Shown in pieces: positions 53,967-63,151 of a stretch of 64,000 nucleotides of DNA (positions are counted from its first letter, which is position 1; each line of letters begins with the position of its first letter). Under the pieces are notes generated by a model. That model did no database searches, had not been told where the DNA came from, and saw only the letters and a program-made list of their open reading frames with translations. A program made the position numbers and the translations under genes. The DNA is taken from NCBI GenBank assembly GCA_900473045.1, contig UCKS01000048.1, positions 1-64,000 of the forward strand. The letters run 5' to 3'. This DNA comes from Hyphomicrobiales bacterium. Lineage in GTDB: Bacteria; Pseudomonadota; Alphaproteobacteria; Rhizobiales; Rhizobiaceae.

Positions 53967-54116
53967 AAATATCTGTGCCATTCTCTGCGCAGAAAATGTG
54001 CATGCGCCTCTTGTGGTTGCAGGGCACGCAAGAAACAAAAATGAAGGCGTGATCAGGAGGCCAGTCCGGAACAACCCAACCCGGATAGGAGATCGCGCTT
54101 TAGGGAGGTAACGGGC

Positions 54117-55349
54117 ATGACATCACAAGCCGGTTCCGACGGTGCATCGACCGTTCCGGACGTCTTCGACCCGGGCGGCGGCGCCAATCTCACCCGCGTC
54201 CGCGCGTATAACGAGCGGTTGGTGATGTCGCTGGTGCGCCGTCACGGCAGCCTGTCGAAGGCCGATATCGCCCGGCGCTCCGGGCTTTCGGCGCAGACCG
54301 TCACGGTGATCATGCGGGCGCTTGAGAAAGACGATCTGCTCATTCGCGGCGCACCGGTGCGCGGCCGTGTCGGCCAGCCATCGATCCCGATGCGGCTCAA
54401 TCCGGATGCGGTCTATTCCTACGGCGTCAAGATCGGCCGGCGCAGCTGCGACCTCGTGCTGATGGATTTCGTCGGCAATATCCGCCTGCAACTGCACCAG
54501 ACACACGCCTATCCGATGCCGGACGATATCCTGTCCTTCATCGTCGAAGGTATTCCGAAACTCGAAGCGATGCTGACCGGGGAGCAGCGCGCCCGCATCG
54601 CCGGCGTCGGCATCGCCACTCCCTTCCAGCTGTGGAGCTGGGCCGAAGAGACCGGTGCGCCACGCGAGGCGATGAACAGCTGGCGCGGTTTTGACCTGCG
54701 CGACGAGGTGGCGGCGCGGACGCACCACCCGGTGCTGATGCAGAACGACGCCACCAGCGCCTGCGGCGCCGAACTGATCTTCGGGGTCGGTTCCTCCTAT
54801 CCCGATTTCATCTATTTCTACATCGGCTCGTTCATCGGCGGCGGCATCGTCCTGAATTCGGCGCTGTTTTCCGGCCGCACCGGAACAGCCGGCGCCGTCG
54901 GCCCGCTGCAGGTTTCCGACAAGAACGGCAAGCCGCAGCAATTGCTGAAGATCGCGTCCATTTTCGTCCTCGAAAATCTGCTGCGCGAGAAAGGCATCGA
55001 CCCGACGCCGCTCTGGTATTCCGCCGATGAATGGATCGATTTCGGCGAACCGCTGGAAATCTGGATCCAACTGACGGCCGCAGCCCTGGCGCAGGCCATC
55101 GTTTCATCGGCCTCCATCATCGATTTCGGCGCCGCCGTGATCGATGGCGGCTTTCCCGGCTGGGTGCGCGAGCGCATCGTCGCGGCCATCCGCAAGGCGG
55201 CCGGCGACCTCGATCTCGAGGGCGTCATCCTGCCCGATATCATCGAGGGTGCGGTCGGCGCCCAGGCCCGTGCCATCGGTGGCGCCAGCCTGCCGCTGTT
55301 CTCGCGCTACCTCATCGATACCAACGTTCTTTTCAAGGAAACAGCCTGA
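54117..55349 (+). CDS. frcR: ROK-family transcriptional regulator FrcR
   Basis: A 410-residue ROK repressor. Seen: an N-terminal winged helix-turn-helix (SLSKADIARRSGLSAQTVTV, about 44-62) and a sugar-kinase-like ROK domain from about 95 on, with GVKIGRRSCDLVLMDFVGN, QNDATSACGAELIFG and YFYIGSFIGGGIVLNSALFSG (split). The CxCGxC zinc motif of true sugar kinases is absent, consistent with a pure regulator. The ATG at 54117 has GGGAGGTAA upstream. It is divergent from frcB, its likely target, and overlaps the next gene by one base. Confidence 0.9.
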   Translation: MTSQAGSDGASTVPDVFDPGGGANLTRVRAYNERLVMSLVRRHGSLSKADIARRSGLSAQTVTVIMRALEKDDLLIRGAPVRGRVGQPSIPMRLNPDAVYSYGVKIGRRSCDLVLMDFVGNIRLQLHQTHAYPMPDDILSFIVEGIPKLEAMLTGEQRARIAGVGIATPFQLWSWAEETGAPREAMNSWRGFDLRDEVAARTHHPVLMQNDATSACGAELIFGVGSSYPDFIYFYIGSFIGGGIVLNSALFSGRTGTAGAVGPLQVSDKNGKPQQLLKIASIFVLENLLREKGIDPTPLWYSADEWIDFGEPLEIWIQLTAAALAQAIVSSASIIDFGAAVIDGGFPGWVRERIVAAIRKAAGDLDLEGVILPDIIEGAVGAQARAIGGASLPLFSRYLIDTNVLFKETA

Positions 55350-55777
55350 TGCTGAAAGGTCTAAACCCACTCCTGAGCCCCGAGCTTCTGTCGACACTGC
55401 GGGCCATGGGCCACGGCGATGAAATTGCTCTGGTCGATGGCAATTATCCCGGGCAGGAACACGGCCGCCGGCTGATCAGGCTCGACGGGCATCATCTGAT
55501 CCCGGTTCTCGACGCGATCCTGAGCCTGTTGCCGATCGACGACTTTGTACCCGAAGCGATTTTTCGTGCCACCGTCAAGCAGGACCGCGATGCGCTCGAC
55601 CCGGTGCATCAGGACATCATTGCCTGCTGCGCCAAGTACGAACCGGACCGGGCGGTCACGCCGCTGCTGGGGCCGGAATTCTACCCGCGGGTTCGCGCCG
55701 CCCATACCGTTGTCCAGACCAGCGAACCACGGCTCTATGGCAATGTCATCCTGCGCAAGGGCGTCATCTACTCCTGA
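55349..55777 (+). CDS. RbsD/FucU-type sugar mutarotase
   Basis: A 142-residue protein of the RbsD/FucU family. It speeds interconversion of pyranose and furanose or alpha and beta forms of a sugar. Seen: LLSTLRAMGHGDEIALVDGNYP with the catalytic His, VLDAILSLLPIDDFV and the C-terminal RLYGNVILRKGVIYS. Its ATG overlaps the frcR stop (TGATG), so the two are translationally coupled. The context suggests action on fructose, ribose or a related sugar brought in by Frc. Confidence 0.9.
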   Translation: MLKGLNPLLSPELLSTLRAMGHGDEIALVDGNYPGQEHGRRLIRLDGHHLIPVLDAILSLLPIDDFVPEAIFRATVKQDRDALDPVHQDIIACCAKYEPDRAVTPLLGPEFYPRVRAAHTVVQTSEPRLYGNVILRKGVIYS

Positions 55778-55800
55778 CGGCCTTCAACGATAGACACGAA

Positions 55801-55835
55801 AAAGCCCGCCGATTTTCCAATCGGCGGGCTTTTTT
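55801..55835. terminator. strong bidirectional terminator
   Basis: A 14-bp perfect stem (55801-55814 with 55819-55832), loop TTCC, flanked by A-runs on one side and T-runs on the other. It separates the mutarotase gene from the convergent doxX-like gene and can end both transcripts. Confidence 0.93.
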
Positions 55836-55851
55836 ATCGAACAATCCGCAA

Positions 55852-56235
55852 TCAGGCGCGCTTGGCATCAACCGAGAGAGCACCGGCACCGAACGTGGCG
55901 ACGAACAGGAAGCCGCCAGCGATGGCAAGGTTCTTCATGAAGTGAATGTCGTTGCCGGCGACGGAGAAATCACTATGACCGATGAAGGCCGTAGCGACAC
56001 AGAAGAGTGCCAGGATATAGGCGGCCGGGCGGGTGAAGAGGCCGAGAAGGATGGCGAGACCGCCGAGCAGTTCGACAGCGGTGACGATGATTGCCGTGAC
56101 CATCGGTAGCGGCAGGCCCATGCTGCCGAAATAACCGGCGGTGCCGCCGAGTGCCGTGAGCTTGCCGTAGCCGGCAACGATGAAGAGAATCGAAAGGAGA
56201 ATACGTGCGACGAGGAGGACTGCATTCTGCGGCAT
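55852..56235 (-). CDS. DoxX-family membrane protein
   Basis: A 127-residue protein with four hydrophobic helices (about 6-24, 45-68, 72-90, 100-122). It has the DoxX opening LLVARILLSILFIVAGYGKL and the PLPMVTAIIVTAVELLGGLAILLGL core (split). DoxX proteins are small membrane proteins linked to redox stress; no reaction is assigned. The start is the ATG at 56235 (MPQNAV); the frame to 56358 is an unsupported extension. Confidence 0.85.
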   Translation of the reverse strand: MPQNAVLLVARILLSILFIVAGYGKLTALGGTAGYFGSMGLPLPMVTAIIVTAVELLGGLAILLGLFTRPAAYILALFCVATAFIGHSDFSVAGNDIHFMKNLAIAGGFLFVATFGAGALSVDAKRA

Positions 56236-56527
56236 TGGAAGAGACTCCGGTTTGGGTTCATTGTTGGCGACAGATTTATCAGCAATTCCAAATTCATCCA
56301 GCCCATGGGCCGGAGACAGATTGTTCACAAAAAGTAGACGACCCATGAAGATCGTCAACCGAGTACGCCATCACCCTTTTAACGGCTCAATGTGACAGCG
56401 AATCCACCGGATCGTCACCAGCATATCCCGGGGCATTTCGGCATCCATAGTGTTTTTTGTTGCAACGCCTTGAAGACTGCGAGAAGAACTTGAGCGGGGA
56501 AACAATGAATTTGCGGCGGGGAAGCAA

Positions 56528-57232
56528 ATGAGCGAGATCAACAAGAGTCCGGCCTTCTGGCGTTCCTTTCCGATTTTCGAGGAATTCGACAAGGAAGCGC
56601 TTTCCGCGATCTCGGCACTTGCGACCTATCGCAAATGGACCTCGGGAACGGTGATTTTCCAGCGCGGCGATGAAGGCAATTACATGATTGCCGTTCTGTC
56701 CGGCCGCATCAAGCTGTCGCTGCTGACGCCACAGGGCCGCGAACTGCTGCTGCGCCATATCGAGGCCGGAGCACTGTTCGGAGAAATGGCCATTCTCGAT
56801 AGCCAGCCGCGTTCCGCCGACGCTACCGCCATTACGGCGACGGAAGGCTATGTCATCAGCAAGAAAGCCTTCCTCGACTTCATCACCCATACACCGAACG
56901 CCGCTGAATCGATCATCCGCTATCTCTGCTCGCAGCTGCGCGATACGACGGACCGGCTGGAAACCATCGCGCTCTATGATCTGCACGCCCGTGTGGCGCG
57001 CTTCTTCCTCGCCACACTGAAGCAGATCCATGGCACCGACCTGCCGGAAAGCGCCAATCTGCGGTTGACGCTCAGCCAATCCGATATTGCCGGCATACTG
57101 GGCGCCAGCCGCCCCAAGGTAAACCGGGCCATTCTGGCGCTGGAGGAAAGTGCTGCGATCAAGCGGCTCGACGGTGTCATTACCTGCCATATCGGCCGCC
57201 TGCAGAAGATCGCGGAACCGCAGGAGGAATAA
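56528..57232 (+). CDS. Crp/Fnr-family transcriptional regulator
   Basis: A 234-residue regulator. Residues 15-130 form a cyclic-nucleotide-binding domain (FQRGDEGNYMIAVLSGRIKLS, the phosphate-binding loop GEMAILDSQPRSADATA, with the Glu and Arg that hold cAMP). Residues 150-220 form a Crp-type helix-turn-helix (LTLSQSDIAGILGASRPKVNRAIL). No FNR-type Cys cluster is present. It sits four bases ahead of a CHASE2 adenylate cyclase gene, so cAMP made by that cyclase may control it (inference). Confidence 0.9.
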   Translation: MSEINKSPAFWRSFPIFEEFDKEALSAISALATYRKWTSGTVIFQRGDEGNYMIAVLSGRIKLSLLTPQGRELLLRHIEAGALFGEMAILDSQPRSADATAITATEGYVISKKAFLDFITHTPNAAESIIRYLCSQLRDTTDRLETIALYDLHARVARFFLATLKQIHGTDLPESANLRLTLSQSDIAGILGASRPKVNRAILALEESAAIKRLDGVITCHIGRLQKIAEPQEE

Positions 57233-57236
57233 CCCG

Positions 57237-59093
57237 TTGAAAAGTTTCCGCCCGTCCCGGATCAGGCCGCTTTTTGCGGGAGCGGCGGCGAGCCTTCTCG
57301 GGGCCTTGCTGCTGTTCTTCTACGGTGGGGAGGCACTTGAAACGCAGCGGGAACAGTTCTTCGATTCTCTCACGCAATGGGTTCCGGCGCCGCAATCTGC
57401 AGAGATCGTCGTCATCGACGTCGATCGCGCCTCGATACAGCAGTTACCGGACAAGACCTGGGGCCGGACCGAGATGGCCGATCTGTTGTCGAGACTGTCA
57501 AAGGCCGGCGCCAAGGCCGTTGCCGTCGATTTCATCTTCAGCACGGCCTGTGATCCGGCGGAGCCATCCAATGTCGCGCTGGCACAAGCGATTTCCGGCG
57601 TACCGGTCGTTCTTGGCTTCCTGATCGCCGATGGCGGGCCGGAGCATCCTGTACCGGTTCCGCCTGTCGCCGTCAGAAAACCGATCACCATCCCCGACCT
57701 CTGGTTCATCAACGGCGCAGAAGCCTCCTGCAGCTTCCTGCAGACGGCGTCGCACTCGGCAGCGGCCGCGTTTCTGGTTGGCGACGAGGATGCCCGCATC
57801 CGCCGCGTCCAGGCCTTCTCGATCATCGGCAATGATCCCTATCCGGCGCTGGGGCTTGAAGCTGCGCGGCTGGCGTCGGGTGGGCGAACGCCGATCCTTG
57901 GCGGGCAGCCGGCCTGGCTGAGGCTTGAAAGCCGGCTGATCGAACTGGACGAGGACGGAAGCCTGCGCTTTGCCGCAAGCCCCACTGCCGCCATCGCGGC
58001 GCGCACGGTGTCGGCAGTCGATGTTTTGAGCGGTGCCGTGGCGGACGCGCGCTTCACGGACAAGACGGTGCTGATCGGCAGCAGCCTGCCCAATCTCGGC
58101 GGGCTGCGCTCCACCGCCTCCATGCCGCTCGAGCCATCGGTGCAGATCCATGCCGACATCGCCAATGCCGTACTGACCGGGTTCATCCCGGAACGGCAGG
58201 CAAAGCTTCCGCTGTTCGAAGCGGCTCTAGCCCTGATCGGCGGGCTATTGGTGGCCTTCGTCGCCACGCGTCTGCGGCCGGTCACCTCCGTCGCGCTCGG
58301 CCTCCTGGCAATCTCGGCCACGATCGCTGCGGCCGCCGTCATCTATGCCGGCTCCGCGCTACTGGTCGATGCCGTCGGCATCAGCCTTGCCCTGGTCTTC
58401 GTGCTCGTTGTCACCAGCACGCTGCAATTCGCCCGTGTCCGGCGGGCGGAATCCACCGCGCGCAGCAAATTCTCGCAATACCTGCCGCAATCCGTCGTCG
58501 CCCGCTATATCGACAATCCGGACGATGACCGCGTGGCGGGCGAAGAACGTCCGGTGACCGCGCTGTTTACCGATATCGAGGGCTTTTCGACGCTGTCCCA
58601 GAAATTGGCGCCGCGCGATCTCGTTACCCTGCTCGATATCTACTATGCCGAGGTCAACGGCCTTGTGGCGCGGTATGGTGGAATGGTCGACAAGGTGGTC
58701 GGCGATGCCGTGCATGCCTTCTTCAATGCGCCTGAGGACCTCACCGATCACGTCAACAAGGCCATCGACTGCGCCGACGCAATCCGGGCTCTGACGGAGG
58801 AAATGCGGCAGCGTCCGGGTTTTGCAGAGCACCAGTTCGGCCGCACCCGCATCGGCATCGAAACGGGGATCGCCGTCTTGGGCGAGGTGGGCGCCGGCGG
58901 CAAGCTGGACTATACGGCGCATGGCGACTGCATCAATCTTGCAGCCCGGCTTCAGGAGGCCAATAAGTTCCTCGGCACCGCCATCTGCATCGGCCCGCAG
59001 GCTGCCGTTGAAAGCGGCCGCACGTTGCGCTCGGTCGGCATGCACGAAATCCGTGGGTTTGGCGAAATGGAACTGTTCACCAGTCAAGCCTGA
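57237..59093 (+). CDS. CHASE2-domain adenylate cyclase
   Basis: A 618-residue membrane protein. Order: an N-terminal helix (about 12-32), an extracytoplasmic CHASE2 sensor (about 35-320; VVIDVDRASIQQLPDKTWGRT, VAVDFIFST), three helices (about 328-400), then a class III cyclase domain (about 430-610). The cyclase has metal Asp residues in FTDIEGFSTL and VVGDAVHAFF and the transition-state region DYTAHGDCINLAARLQEAN. It starts with TTG at 57237, ten bases after AGGAGG that lies at the end of the regulator gene. Likely operon with that regulator. Confidence 0.88.
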   Translation: MKSFRPSRIRPLFAGAAASLLGALLLFFYGGEALETQREQFFDSLTQWVPAPQSAEIVVIDVDRASIQQLPDKTWGRTEMADLLSRLSKAGAKAVAVDFIFSTACDPAEPSNVALAQAISGVPVVLGFLIADGGPEHPVPVPPVAVRKPITIPDLWFINGAEASCSFLQTASHSAAAAFLVGDEDARIRRVQAFSIIGNDPYPALGLEAARLASGGRTPILGGQPAWLRLESRLIELDEDGSLRFAASPTAAIAARTVSAVDVLSGAVADARFTDKTVLIGSSLPNLGGLRSTASMPLEPSVQIHADIANAVLTGFIPERQAKLPLFEAALALIGGLLVAFVATRLRPVTSVALGLLAISATIAAAAVIYAGSALLVDAVGISLALVFVLVVTSTLQFARVRRAESTARSKFSQYLPQSVVARYIDNPDDDRVAGEERPVTALFTDIEGFSTLSQKLAPRDLVTLLDIYYAEVNGLVARYGGMVDKVVGDAVHAFFNAPEDLTDHVNKAIDCADAIRALTEEMRQRPGFAEHQFGRTRIGIETGIAVLGEVGAGGKLDYTAHGDCINLAARLQEANKFLGTAICIGPQAAVESGRTLRSVGMHEIRGFGEMELFTSQA

Positions 59094-59099
59094 ACGCGG

Positions 59100-59744
59100 T
59101 CAGCGTTTCAGGCCGGCGCTTGCATAGGCCTCGACAATCCTGGCTTCCTTCCATTTCACGGTCTTGTTCGGCGCCTCACCGGGCCTGGCGATCTCGATGC
59201 CTTCACCGGCGTTCACCAGCCGCTGGACGCCACCGGCATCGACCGCCACCTGACCATGTTCGACGAAAACGGCAAAGACGCCGCGATTGGGGCCTGCGAA
59301 GAATTTCGTGCCCCGCACGCCGATCATGCCGAAGGTGGTGCGCAACGCCAGATCGATCTTCGGCAAACCTTCCGGCCGGTCGAACACCATCTGGCCCATG
59401 CCGAGTTCCATCGTACCGCCCTGACCGGCGATAAAACTGTCGAGCAGAAGCTCCGTCTTGCTCCCCAGCAGGATGCGCGTGTCACCGACCAGAGCCAGAT
59501 CGGCAAAACTGTCGCTGCCGGTGGCGACAAAATCATTGTCCATGATCTGCCCGCCGGTTGCCAAGCCTTCCTGCTTTTCCGCCCGCTTGAGATTGACCTT
59601 GCCGCGCACGTCCGATGCCTTGCCGATCACCGTGCTTGCCTGGGTCGGTATGGCCGCAAGACCGCCTGCGACCAGCGCGCAGCCGGCAATGAAAGCCCGC
59701 CGCCCGATCAGTGTTTGCCGCAACTGTTGAATGTCTGGCGTCAT
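59100..59744 (-). CDS. FecR-domain exported protein
   Basis: A 214-residue protein with a twin-arginine-like signal (RRAFIAGCALVAGGLAA, about 14-30) and a FecR domain (GKASDVRGKVNLKR, FVATGSDSFADLALV, LGSKTELLLDSF, MIGVRGTKFFAG). FecR-domain proteins of this small kind, often next to CHASE2 cyclases, sit in the periplasm and are thought to join in envelope sensing. It converges on the cyclase gene with six bases between stops. Confidence 0.85.
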   Translation of the reverse strand: MTPDIQQLRQTLIGRRAFIAGCALVAGGLAAIPTQASTVIGKASDVRGKVNLKRAEKQEGLATGGQIMDNDFVATGSDSFADLALVGDTRILLGSKTELLLDSFIAGQGGTMELGMGQMVFDRPEGLPKIDLALRTTFGMIGVRGTKFFAGPNRGVFAVFVEHGQVAVDAGGVQRLVNAGEGIEIARPGEAPNKTVKWKEARIVEAYASAGLKR

Positions 59745-59944
59745 TGTCCCTGCTCCTTGTTCAAAACAATCCGGTTTCCGGCGGAGTATCCGTGTTCATG
59801 GACTGGAAGCCCGCTTCTGTTCGGAGACCGCTCTTGCCCGGCGTGCATTCATCCTCCTCCCCGGTTGCTCCTCATACTGTTTCCCAAGGAACAGCCGCAG
59901 ACCAGCACAGCCCATAGGGTGACACAAACACCGAGGAGAACGCC

Positions 59945-60835
59945 ATGAAAAACAGACACAGCAAGCGCATTTCAGCCATCAACGCCCTCCTGCTGACCGC
60001 CGTCAGCCTGCTCTCGATCGCAGCGATCGCCATTCCCTCCGCCCGCGCCGCCTCGGCATTGTTGCCGGCAGACCAATGCGACGCGGAAGCCGGCAGCGAG
60101 CACGACCTGCAACGCAACCTGGCCTTTCGTCCCGTGGCGACCGAAGACATCCGCATCGGCATTGCCCTTTCGGCTTGCCGCGAGGCCTACAACCAGGGCA
60201 GCGGCCCGCGACAGACATTTGAGCTTGCCCGCGTGCTCCATGCCGCCGGCCAGCGCAGCCAGGCCATGGCGATGCTGGAAAAGGCGGCCGAAGGCAACCA
60301 TGCGGTCGCGATGGTGAATTATGCCGTGATGCTCGGCGAACGCGGCGACCATGCAGCGGAATTCGCGCTTTACCAGAAGGCTGCCGCCACCGGAAACATT
60401 CTCGCCGCCTACAATCTGGGCGTTGCCTACCGCGACGGCATCGGCACATCGGCCAACGGCGCGCTCGCCGCGCAATGGTTCGAGCGGGCGTCTGTGGCCA
60501 AGGATAATCTGGGCGCCTTCAACCTCGCCGTCATGCTGGACGAAGGCACGCAAATCCCGGAGGACAATGGCAAGGCTGCACAGTTCTACAGGCTGGCCGC
60601 CGATCGCGGCAATGTCGATGCGATGGTCAATCTCGGGCTGATGCTGGAGAGCGGTGAAGGCATGCCCGCCGATAGCGCCGCAGCGACCGCGATGTTCAGC
60701 CGGGCCGCCGAAAAGGGCGATGCGTTCGCACAAGGCAGGATCGCCCAGCCGGCAATTGATACCGCCACCACAGCCAGTGCCGCACCGGGTGAACAGGCAA
60801 GTCTGGCAATGCCGAAGACTGACCGTGTGAAGTGA
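59945..60835 (+). CDS. exported Sel1-repeat protein
   Basis: A 296-residue periplasmic protein with a signal peptide (about 1-36, ending SARAASA). Four to five Sel1-type TPR repeats follow from about 75 to 265. Examples are AMLEKAAEGNHAVAMVNYAVM, LYQKAAATGNILAAYNLGVAY, WFERASVAKDNLGAFNLAVM and FYRLAADRGNVDAMVNLGLM, each about 36 residues apart. Such repeats bind partner proteins in signalling or envelope assembly. The ATG has GAGAAC upstream, a weak site. The partner is unknown. Confidence 0.8.
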   Translation: MKNRHSKRISAINALLLTAVSLLSIAAIAIPSARAASALLPADQCDAEAGSEHDLQRNLAFRPVATEDIRIGIALSACREAYNQGSGPRQTFELARVLHAAGQRSQAMAMLEKAAEGNHAVAMVNYAVMLGERGDHAAEFALYQKAAATGNILAAYNLGVAYRDGIGTSANGALAAQWFERASVAKDNLGAFNLAVMLDEGTQIPEDNGKAAQFYRLAADRGNVDAMVNLGLMLESGEGMPADSAAATAMFSRAAEKGDAFAQGRIAQPAIDTATTASAAPGEQASLAMPKTDRVK

Positions 60836-60968
60836 GTCCGCCGCACCCCAGAAACAGGCGCAGGCCTGCTCGTGCCGGGCAATCCGGCGCAATCCGTCGG
60901 GGCGGATTGAATTACCCGTCGCAACGGGCATTCCAACCAAAATCGTAAGCCCAGACTAACCTTTTCGG

Positions 60969-62003
60969 CTAGCGGATTTCGCCGGCCTGCGGCCCCCAGG
61001 TGTCGGTGAGCGCAAAACCATCGGCCATCGGGTCAAACGGGTCGAGTGCCACCTGATGCAGGCCGAAAGTCCAGCCTCGTCCCGAAATGGTCGGAATGAT
61101 TGCCGGACGCCCAGCCACTTCCGTGACGCTTTCAAGACCGACTTCGAATTCGGAACCGATGATCGAGCGCGACTTGAAGACATCGCCGACCTTTGCCAGC
61201 CCACGGGCGTGCAGCGTCGCCAGATTGGCCGAACTGCCGGTGCCGCAGGGCGAGCGATCGACGCGGCCCGGCCACATCGTCGTGCAGGTGCGCACGGTGC
61301 CGCCGGCTTCGGTATCGCGGAACATCACATAGGCGACGCCCTTGATCTCCGGGATTTCCGGATGGACGACGGGGATGGTGCGATTGACCAGATCCTTCAG
61401 GATCATGCCGGCCTCGACAATCTTGCGGGCATTGGCCTTTTCGATCGTCGTGCCGATCTGCGCCACATCGACCAGCGCATAGAAGATGCCGCCATAGCAG
61501 ATGTCCATCTTGATGCGCCCCCAATCCGGGGTGTCGATCTCGACATCCAGCTCATGCACGAAGGACGGCACCATGGTGAGCTTGACGCGCTCGCAGCGGC
61601 CGTCCCGGCAGGTGGCCGTCGCCTTGACGAGACCGGCGGCGGTATCGAGCATGACGACCGTTTCCGGCTCCTTCATTTCGACAATGCCGGATTCGAGCAG
61701 CGCCGTGGTGACGCAGATCGAGTTGGAACCGGACATCGCATGCGCCTGGTCGGCCTGCAGGATGATGAAACCGGCATCCGCTTCCGGCCGCTTCGGCGGC
61801 ACCAGCAGATTGACCGAGCCGATCGACGCCGCGCGCGGTTCCAGGCAGAGGAAGCGGCGCAGGCTATCATCGACGGTGTTGATGTGGTTGAGCTGTTCGG
61901 CAATCGTGTTGCCGGGAATTTTCGGCACGCCGCCGATGGCGACCTTGCCGATCTCACCCTCGCAATGAACATCCAGCAACTGGATCGTGCGCTTCCATCT
62001 CAT
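60969..62003 (-). CDS. proline racemase family enzyme (hydroxyproline epimerase/dehydratase type)
   Basis: A 344-residue member of the proline racemase superfamily. Seen: HCEGEIGKVAIGG, the first catalytic site as AMSGSNS with Ser91 where racemases have Cys, and the second as RSPCGTGSSA with Cys253. Ser/Cys members are reported to epimerise 4-hydroxyproline and/or dehydrate trans-3-hydroxyproline, so proline racemisation is unlikely. The start is the ATG at 62003 with AAGGAG upstream. The putA gene begins 1.8 kb away, in keeping with imino-acid catabolism. Confidence 0.85.
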   Translation of the reverse strand: MRWKRTIQLLDVHCEGEIGKVAIGGVPKIPGNTIAEQLNHINTVDDSLRRFLCLEPRAASIGSVNLLVPPKRPEADAGFIILQADQAHAMSGSNSICVTTALLESGIVEMKEPETVVMLDTAAGLVKATATCRDGRCERVKLTMVPSFVHELDVEIDTPDWGRIKMDICYGGIFYALVDVAQIGTTIEKANARKIVEAGMILKDLVNRTIPVVHPEIPEIKGVAYVMFRDTEAGGTVRTCTTMWPGRVDRSPCGTGSSANLATLHARGLAKVGDVFKSRSIIGSEFEVGLESVTEVAGRPAIIPTISGRGWTFGLHQVALDPFDPMADGFALTDTWGPQAGEIR

Positions 62004-62337
62004 CCCGTCGCTCCTTGCATCCTCGATCCGGAAGAACCAACTCCCGTCACATCGAGACATCCGATCTCACATCGCGATATATCAGCGCGCCACCTTTGCC
62101 TAGACGCTATCGGACGGGGGCTGGATAAACCGCTGCCATATCGGATCAAAGCCAATATCTGCAGCGAAGATGCGGCATCACGTGCCAGTCGGGACAGCGG
62201 TATCGGATATGGGAATGCTCTTTTGGCAGCCGCACCCTGATGTGAACCCTCCCAAATATGTTGCTTGACGCACGCGCCATCCGGCGACAGCGTGGAGCCG
62301 TTAATTAGGGTTTTCTTTTTCATTGGATTTCTGCAGC
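62004..62337. promoter_or_regulatory. divergent regulatory region with short repeats
   Basis: About 330 bases between the epimerase gene and the metallophosphoesterase gene. TCACATCG occurs at 62047-62054 and 62067-62074, 20 bases apart, and TATCGGA occurs at 62108, 62139 and 62201. These could be regulator sites for the epimerase promoter but none matches a consensus I know. No gene is seen. Confidence 0.35.
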
Positions 62338-63144
62338 ATGACGAAGCTCATCATCTTCACCGACCTGCATATGGTGCCCGAAGGCCAGTCCATCATCGGC
62401 CTCGATCCGTTCGAACGGCTTGCCGCCGGCATCGAGCATGTCAATCGCCACCATGCCGATGCCGACCGGGTGATCCTCATGGGCGATCTGGCTCACCGCG
62501 CCGACCGGCCTTCCTATGAGCGGTTGAAGGGTTTGCTGGACCAGCTGATCCCGCCGCTGGCCATCGCCGTCGGTAATCACGACAACCGGGAGACATTCCT
62601 GGATGTCTTCCCGGATGTTCCCCAGGACGAGGACGGTTTTATCCAGCAGGTCATCGATTTTCCGGACTGCCGTGCCGTGATCCTCGACACGCTGTTTGCG
62701 CCGCCTTACGATTATCCGCGCAGCCATGCCGGTTTCCTCTGCACCAGGAGGCTTGCCTGGCTCGAGCGTCAGCTGGAAACCGCTGGAGACCTGCCGGTGC
62801 TGCTGTTCATGCACCACCCGCCGCACGCCACCGGCTTTAGCGGCATGGACCTGATCCGGCTGATCAACGAGGTGGATTTCTACGACGTCGTCAAGCGCCG
62901 CGGCAATGTCCTGCATATCTTCGCCGGCCATGTGCACCGGACGATCTCCGGTTCCAGCCGCGGCATCCCGTTTTCGGTGTTCAAGAGCCCCGTCCACCAG
63001 CAGCCGATGCCCTTTGACGCGCCCGACGCCTCGCTTGCCGTCGACGAACCCGCCGCCTATGGCATCGCGGTGATGACGGATACGGGCATTCTGGTGCATA
63101 CGGAAGATTACCAGATCGCAGTCCGGGAAGCGGCGGTGGCTTAG
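62338..63144 (+). CDS. calcineurin-like metallophosphoesterase (CpdA/GpdQ type)
   Basis: A 268-residue binuclear metal phosphodiesterase. All motifs are present: TDLH (D9, H11), GDLAHRAD, GNHDNRE, MHHPPH and GHVHR. The arrangement matches class III cyclic-nucleotide phosphodiesterases and glycerophosphodiesterases, so cAMP or a phospholipid head group could be substrate. The start is the ATG at 62338; five upstream codons are open. The presence of an adenylate cyclase 3 kb away makes a cAMP role conceivable, but this is inference. Confidence 0.88.
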   Translation: MTKLIIFTDLHMVPEGQSIIGLDPFERLAAGIEHVNRHHADADRVILMGDLAHRADRPSYERLKGLLDQLIPPLAIAVGNHDNRETFLDVFPDVPQDEDGFIQQVIDFPDCRAVILDTLFAPPYDYPRSHAGFLCTRRLAWLERQLETAGDLPVLLFMHHPPHATGFSGMDLIRLINEVDFYDVVKRRGNVLHIFAGHVHRTISGSSRGIPFSVFKSPVHQQPMPFDAPDASLAVDEPAAYGIAVMTDTGILVHTEDYQIAVREAAVA

Positions 63145-63151
63145 TTTTCCC

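Noticed and set aside
53984-53993. 10-bp palindrome TCTGCGCAGA in the frcB-frcR region
   Set aside because: It is a small, GC-rich palindrome likely by chance; the AT-rich 21-bp site nearby is far stronger.
54123-55070. A 315-codon minus-strand frame opposite frcR
   Set aside because: It is antisense to the ROK regulator and has no domain.
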